From assembly GCA_019918135.1 (NCBI GenBank), contig WBZZ01006572.1:170001-197500 (forward strand): a stretch of 27,500 nucleotides of DNA, read 5' to 3'. A program made the position numbers and the translations under genes. This DNA comes from Paulinella micropora. Taxonomy: Eukaryota; Cercozoa; Imbricatea; Euglyphida; Paulinellidae. The notes beneath the pieces were generated by a model. The model was not told the origin of the DNA. It worked only from the letters and a program-made list of their open reading frames with translations, and did not search any database. Shown here in pieces: positions 22,236 to 27,500 of the stretch (the first letter of the stretch is position 1; each line of letters opens with the position of its first letter).

Positions 22236-23226
22236 GTATTAAAGGATAGGCATCAATAAAAATATTCTTTTCGACCAGAACCTGCAAAAGTGGAATCATA
22301 TACCTGTTTTTTTTTTACACCAATTCGCCCAGTCCACCGACCTTGTCCTTTGACACGTATAACTAAGGAGAGGAGATACATTGCACAAGACTGATAGTGG
22401 ACGATAGAGGGAGGAGGTGTGTGCTTGGGACACATTTTGCTGATGAATTGGGCTTCAACTTAAATTGCATTTGAAATTTAAGTTTCAAATACAATTTAAA
22501 TCAACATTTTTGAAAAAGCATACCTAGTTGATAAAACAGCAATTGTAATCAAATTTGCAACAAAAACCAAACAGAAACAACCACAAGCGAAAACATTACA
22601 AGAAATCAAGAAAACAGTTGAACAACGGTTGTAACGGTTAGAATTCAATTTTTTAAAAAATTTCAAAATATATTATTAAAATAATAAAAAAGCTTTCACT
22701 TTATACGCATGCCAATATATTTTCAAAACTTTCATACTTAGCTCGTGACTTAGCTGCGGTTTTATCCTGTCACGTGGTTGGCATTGCACATCATATCTAC
22801 TTCCTCCTGAGTTGCACAACCGCCTCTCGCGGCAATGGCATGAGTGGTATATGATAAGCTGTTCTCCACAGAGTTTCTTAGAAATTATGCTCGCTCTTGT
22901 TCGCTCTTTGTTTGGGTGGAGGGCTCTACGGAACCCAAGGGCCCTATATAAGTAAGCATATATATTCCCCCAATAACTTAACATGTCCCAATATACCGCC
23001 ATAAATCTCGCAATAAGGCGATTGCATAGACCGCGGACAGCAAAGATGAAAGGGGCAAGGGTGCACCCGCTTCGTCAAGCTGTTGGCATGCGTTGAAACG
23101 AGCAGAAAGTCAAACACCGACATGTGAACACGACAAACATTGCACATTGCTCGTTGTGATTGGGCTGATATACATACATACATACATATAGACTCACGGG
23201 TACATACGTGATATAGGCACCCGCCT
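22236..23226. other. Host intergenic, no gene seen
   Basis: Contains a long AT-rich hairpin with 17-base arms (22460-22476 and 22483-22499, one mismatch) and a short ATAC tetranucleotide run near 23171-23190. The open frames here are short and lack protein-like composition. Confidence 0.4.
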
Positions 23227-24489
23227 GTGTATGTTCGACACGGGACACCTGGTAGAGAGTACTTGGGATTCCTCTTGGCTTGCGTGGCTTCAGTCCTGGT
23301 GATACTGATTGTACACTTGGGATTACAAGCGATCGCGGGCGAGGGACAACGGCCTCCCTATCCTGCGCGGAACATTCCGGTGGTGACGACCCCGCGACGA
23401 GCCCGGCGGCGAACCAGCATCGCGAGGCAAAGCAACAGGGAGACCCTAACCCACCTGGGGAAGAGGAACTCAGGTGCGGAACTCATAACACACCAGAGGG
23501 ATACCTCACACGACCATGACGACACCGAACAGTGGTACAAGTAGCCACAGCGACAAGAGTTCACAGGGGAGCGAAACCCTGGAACTCGAACCTCGCGGTT
23601 CCAACACACCGCTCACACCCATCCGACACTCAAGTGGCACAATCCCGGCTAGTGTTTTGGCCCACCCCGCATCTCCACGGAGAGCTAATGAGGTCGAGTC
23701 GGAGATGTTGACGACCCCAGCGAAGTCATGGGCTGACAGGGGGAATGAACCGACCGAGTGTACACCTTCCTCTCCACCAACGGATGAGGATGTCGACCTA
23801 AGGGCACGGGCTATCCGTGGGACGAGGAAGAGGAGGAAAATCCATACCTTCCCTCTAGCCCAACTAAGGCGAAGCGAACGGAGGAACTTCGCCGCCTATA
23901 CTGGCAAAAGGTCAGAGACCGCGACACATTCGCACCCGACAAATACAGTGACAGACTGAACTCGCCCGAACAGAAACGGCCTAACGACCCGCGGCGGGTC
24001 AGGGATCTGGCGTATCAGCACCACCGCTGTCCGCCGCCTGAACCGACCGCGCACTGGGGCAGGGAGTCCCGAGGAAGTCTTCACTGCATACTTCCATGCT
24101 TGCGACAATATTGTGGGAGTGTATGGGCCGATCGACCGACCGATATACGCCTTCTTGGATTGTGTCCCAGTACCACTGAGGTCACTTAGATGTGTGAAGC
24201 CCGGCTTGTTCAGGCCTTACCGCATCGACACTGAAACGATGTTGAGAAGTAATACCGTATGGAGCCACACTTACTACAGCTTCCGTCACGAGAAAGGGAG
24301 GAATACGAAAGGCCGGTGCGATACGCATACGACCCGGCGTCGCGTAGAATACACCGAATCTACCCGCCTTACCTAGATATCACGGACGCGGAGCGCAGGC
24401 TGAGGCTGCAATGCCCGGCGCTCGCGCAACCAACCTCAGAACAAACCCGTTCAAACCATCCCAGGAACTGTATCGAATGCGGTTGGTAG
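23227..24489 (+). pseudogene. Frame-broken GC-rich coding region, host or transposon origin
   Basis: Base composition changes sharply to about 55-60% GC. Protein-like stretches follow one another while switching frame: a start with one transmembrane segment (23227-23400), a Ser/Thr/Pro-rich part (23516 to about 23790), a charged part about 23788-24060 (EELRRLYWQKVRDRDTF), a hydrophobic/Tyr-rich part about 24064-24290 (EEVFTAYFHACDNIVGV), and about 24290-24489 (RYAYDPASRRIHRIYPPYL). Either exons with short introns or a decayed gag-like or host gene would give this pattern. I cannot name a family. It belongs to the flank, not to the virus. Confidence 0.4.
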
Positions 24490-24566
24490 GCAATCAGGTT
24501 AATTGGGTTCCTGACCCACATTGTTTGAGGAAAACCCTCGCAAGATAACTTGCCACCGCCACGCAG

Positions 24567-25250
24567 GTGGATATCGATGAACGGGGCATTCCGACGTCAA
24601 ATCCGTCCGCGAGATACACTCCCACGGAAAAGGATAATGTCGTACGGGTGCAGTGTGAGGGTATGAAACAACGCGGAGGGGTATACCCGAGATGCTCCCG
24701 AACATGGCACCTCACGGAAAGAGCGTACATGTCGCCGGAGCGGTATGGACCCTACCGATGCCCGGATCACGCATACAACGCTTGGATACAGTCCAGCGTG
24801 CGAACACTGCCGATCAGCAGCGAAGGGTTGAGCACGTGGGCACCAACCGGGAATCCGTTGCCGGGGATCATCCCGCACGTAAGCCATGTCGCTGAGTTCA
24901 CAGAGAAATTCACGAAACCCCTGTTCGAGCAAGCCAAGTCGCTGCCGGGATGGGTGCGGTTGAATGACCATCAGCGCGCGCACGCTCTTCGATACTACGG
25001 TATTTGGAAGGCGCTGCGACAGCATCTCGAGTCATTCGAGCTCCGACTGTTGCAGTGGTCGCAGGAGCATATCTATGCTTACTACAGACTACTCGACCTG
25101 GCGGATATCCCATTGCCCGCGGAGGTTAAGGCGGACAGAGCCTACTACTTCAGGGACAAACACGACAACCCCTGGGACCTGGCGGTCGAGGGGAATGTGC
25201 ACGCGTACTATAGGTCGTCTAGCAAAGAGGAGTTCATGAACTACCTCTAG
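24567..25250 (+). CDS. Hypothetical protein with Cys/His cluster, 227 aa
   Basis: An intact ORF that continues the GC-rich coding region. Residues 30-68 have C30, C43, H48, C65 and H68 around WHL, a possible zinc site, and the rest is helical with many aromatic residues (HAYYRSSSKEEFMNYL at the end). A possible AATAAA signal lies at 25365-25370, about 115 bases after the stop, next to a hairpin. It may be the last exon of the gene whose earlier part is the preceding entry. Family unknown. Confidence 0.45.
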   Translation: MDIDERGIPTSNPSARYTPTEKDNVVRVQCEGMKQRGGVYPRCSRTWHLTERAYMSPERYGPYRCPDHAYNAWIQSSVRTLPISSEGLSTWAPTGNPLPGIIPHVSHVAEFTEKFTKPLFEQAKSLPGWVRLNDHQRAHALRYYGIWKALRQHLESFELRLLQWSQEHIYAYYRLLDLADIPLPAEVKADRAYYFRDKHDNPWDLAVEGNVHAYYRSSSKEEFMNYL

Positions 25251-25328
25251 CAAGAATGCTCCGAGGACCAGCATAGACGCGTTTTCAGACCCAGATCAGT
25301 GGGCTGTATATATCACTAGACACTTACA

Positions 25329-25346
25329 ACTTCGCCGCAGCGAAGT
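25329..25346. terminator. Hairpin downstream of the 24567-25250 ORF
   Basis: ACTTCGC-CGCA-GCGAAGT, a perfect 7-bp stem, followed by AATAAA at 25365-25370. A 3'-end or polyadenylation role is only inferred. Confidence 0.3.
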
Positions 25347-25370
25347 AGACACTTGCCGGGTGGCAATAAA

Positions 25371-26078
25371 AAAATGTCTGCAGACGGCCAAACCAAACAA
25401 ACAACGCCTAATACGTCCACGTGCACGGCACCCTTGACACTGGCATAGCGCCCGTTCATTCCAACAATGGACGAGGTTGTTCAGAGGTTCGCACCAACAC
25501 AGTTGGGAACTTCTGGATTATCTCAGGATCACAGATCCTTAGGGTGGACAAGGGCTGATGCATGTGCTATGGACCCTTAGCCTCGTAAAGTTTAAGGGGA
25601 ACTAGCACTTGCGGGTCGGAGACCCGGAAAGGCACCAGGGCCTGGCAAGCCGATGGGATGGTACGACAGCAACATATTCATACCGTTGTATGTCTATGGC
25701 AGAGCGCCATAGAAGGGGGGAGAGGATAGTTCAAAATTCAAATTCAAATTTGAATTCGAAAAATTCCAAACTCAAATTTGCATTTTGTAATGCGAGCAAC
25801 GCACAACGAAAATGAAGGGCTAAGCCTAGCGGACATTGAGGCTTATACATCTCTTCTTATCCAAGAAAGGTGAGGAGGGCGCTTGTAAAGCTTTAACGAC
25901 AAGGATCGACCAAGACTACGGCTCATGGGCTGCTAGTGTTTGCTCAATGGTGTGGCTCCTCAGGAGTCGGACATCCATGAGGAAACTGATCCGGAGAGGA
26001 AGCTCTCAATCATCGACAATACTATGATTTACCAATCTACCATATTAACTACGGTTCCCGTATAAGACGGGGAGGGGG
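25371..26078. other. Host intergenic, no gene seen
   Basis: Contains the perfect AT palindrome AATTCAAATTTGAATT at 25741-25756. No protein-like frame is seen. Confidence 0.35.
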
Positions 26079-26456
26079 GATGGTAGGCGCAGATAGGTAA
26101 ATATGCGACCTTTTCTTATACCCCTATACACAGTGATGTATAGATGAGCTATATCTAGTCAAGATCATACTATGGTTATACCCGGTGACGGTTTCTATAT
26201 ATATACTTTGAGCCGGTTGAAAACGATCTGAATATGAAAGTTAAGACTAGTGTAGTAACCGGTACTACTTTTTGCGCCGGATAATATTATCGTTAGGGCG
26301 GACAATAGGAAATGGCTCTCTGTTTCCTTTTTGTTGCTTGGCTCTGATATATGGATCCAAGCACTACATGAAGTTTTCCCACCATACTGGTTTCCTCTCT
26401 TTTGCAGACTCTCAGGAGGAAAATTATGTTATTCTCAGAGTTCTTGGATTGAGTAG
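26079..26456. repeat. Dispersed direct repeat, copy B
   Basis: Diverged partner of 21921-22235 in the same orientation, about 4.2 kb downstream. It starts near TAGGCGCAGATAGGTAAATA and ends near TTGGATTGAGTAG. Confidence 0.65.
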
Positions 26457-27500
26457 ATATAGACCCCGGCATACAATAAATAATATCTGAAAGTTTCTGA
26501 TCTTAACCGACAAAATAATACTATTTGACGTTTGCAGTGGAGGCTTGCTCTGCCAACTTCCTTTTTTTCCCGGTAGTATATCCGAGTAGTACTGAGTCCA
26601 ACGATTTTCTGACTGAGGCTGGCCGTACCACTTCACTTCCACTTCTGCTGAGACAGTGAATCAGAGCCTGACACACTGTATTAAGACCCCAGCTTTCTTA
26701 CCCTTACGAGCTCAAGAATAAAAAGGAATTTAATAATAATACTGAACACAACTGGTTCAAGGCTAACCTCCACTTCTGTATTAGAAAGGGAAGCCAGAAT
26801 TGAACCCAAACAACAAGCCAGAAGGAAAAACCGTTAAAAACGGAGTGTCCCTTTGACACGGGTCAACTGACACGATGTGTTACGTCCGTAACCTGCACAA
26901 ATGCCAAAACATACCAAAAACAACAACCCATAAAACTTGCCTCACAAATTCACTCAAGTTCCGAGGCTTCATGAGCACAGTGGCAGCTCATATGCACTGG
27001 AGCCGCTTCAGCCCATAGCACTTAACTTTGATACCCGTGAACAAGCACTTGCCCTGTTAATATCCATAACCACTCACTAGAACTTACCAACCTTAGCCTC
27101 GGACTAACTTGCAGCAAATTGAAGGGGTGCCACTGAGCACGGTCACTCGTGGTCCGGTAACTTGAAACCTGTCATTAAATAACTATTTTCGAAAAGGAAT
27201 AAAGGCCCGCCCGGCCATCATCATGAGTCAAACTTCAAACTTAAATTGATTACTTGGTAAATTAATATAAGCTTAATCTCAAAACAAAAGGTGACAGACA
27301 GCTCCGCCGTTCCCCGATCACCGCTACTCCATGATGAAGAACACTGTTCAAGTCGTCTTAAGTAGTGTTACAGCAGTTTGGATTCAAGTTCAGTACGTTA
27401 CTGTTACAGGCGGCCATTCTGGTAAAGTCACAATGGTTTACACAAGCACTGTTTTAAAGAATACTTGCCACTCGTAGAGCTGAGTGGGAAGCAGAAGAGA
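26457..27500. other. Host intergenic, no gene seen
   Basis: Short open frames only. I see no conserved motif, RNA gene or mobile-element end. Confidence 0.35.

Noticed and set aside
24499..25113. Long minus-strand frames opposite the 24567-25250 ORF
   Set aside because: High GC lengthens open frames on both strands. The plus frame has better composition and continues the upstream coding signal.
25560..25640. tRNA-like segment in the host flank
   Set aside because: No cloverleaf with a credible anticodon arm and T-loop could be folded by eye.

Overview
The window holds one almost complete Maverick/Polinton-type (Polinton-like virus) provirus inserted in eukaryotic DNA, followed by about 5.8 kb of host flank. 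The element runs from 66 to 21705 (21,640 bp). It is bounded by long terminal inverted repeats and by an exact 6-bp target-site duplication, TGTATT, at 60-65 and 21706-21711. Gene content fits the family: protein-primed-type DNA polymerase B, retroviral-type integrase, A32/FtsK-HerA-like packaging ATPase, adenovirus-type cysteine protease, a double-jelly-roll-type major capsid protein candidate, a penton-type minor capsid protein, a lipase and a very long S74-type fibre. The host is a eukaryote, but I cannot name it from the sequence.

Layout. 66-520: left TIR. 562-5007 (+): zinc-finger protein, small basic coiled-coil protein, then PolB fused in frame to a Pif1-like SF1 helicase. 5011-5700 (-): class 3 lipase. 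5803-6090 (+): ExoX-C-like protein. 6221-14627 (-): GIY-YIG nuclease, spike-like protein, MCP, penton, protease polyprotein, small basic virion-type protein, ATPase and a small beta-rich protein. 14654-14938 (+): secreted Cys-rich protein. 14927-19181 (-): membrane protein and the S74 fibre. 19279-21332: charged protein (+), small conserved-type protein (-), F-box/zinc-like protein (+) and integrase (+). 21273-21705: right TIR, which includes the integrase 3' end.

The copy is decaying. PolB-helicase carries one in-frame TAA between polymerase motifs B and C. The fibre carries one in-frame TGA inside the S74 chaperone. The integrase is frameshifted at an A7 run. The reading frame is otherwise open in all three, and the TIRs and target duplication are intact, so the insertion looks recent (or part of the damage is sequencing error).

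Two features of non-coding architecture stand out. First, at least seven structural or late-type genes have a hairpin placed immediately before, or overlapping, the start codon; in the capsid genes the stem sequences differ while the pairing is kept. Second, small GC-rich palindromic repeats are scattered through the element, at stop codons and in frame inside the protease polyprotein. A shared AATATA..AAC(C) box lies upstream of the same late-type genes.

The flank (21712-27500) has a pair of diverged direct repeats about 4.2 kb apart. They enclose a GC-rich stretch with a frame-broken coding region and one intact ORF with a Cys/His cluster, which looks like an old host transposable element or host gene remnant.
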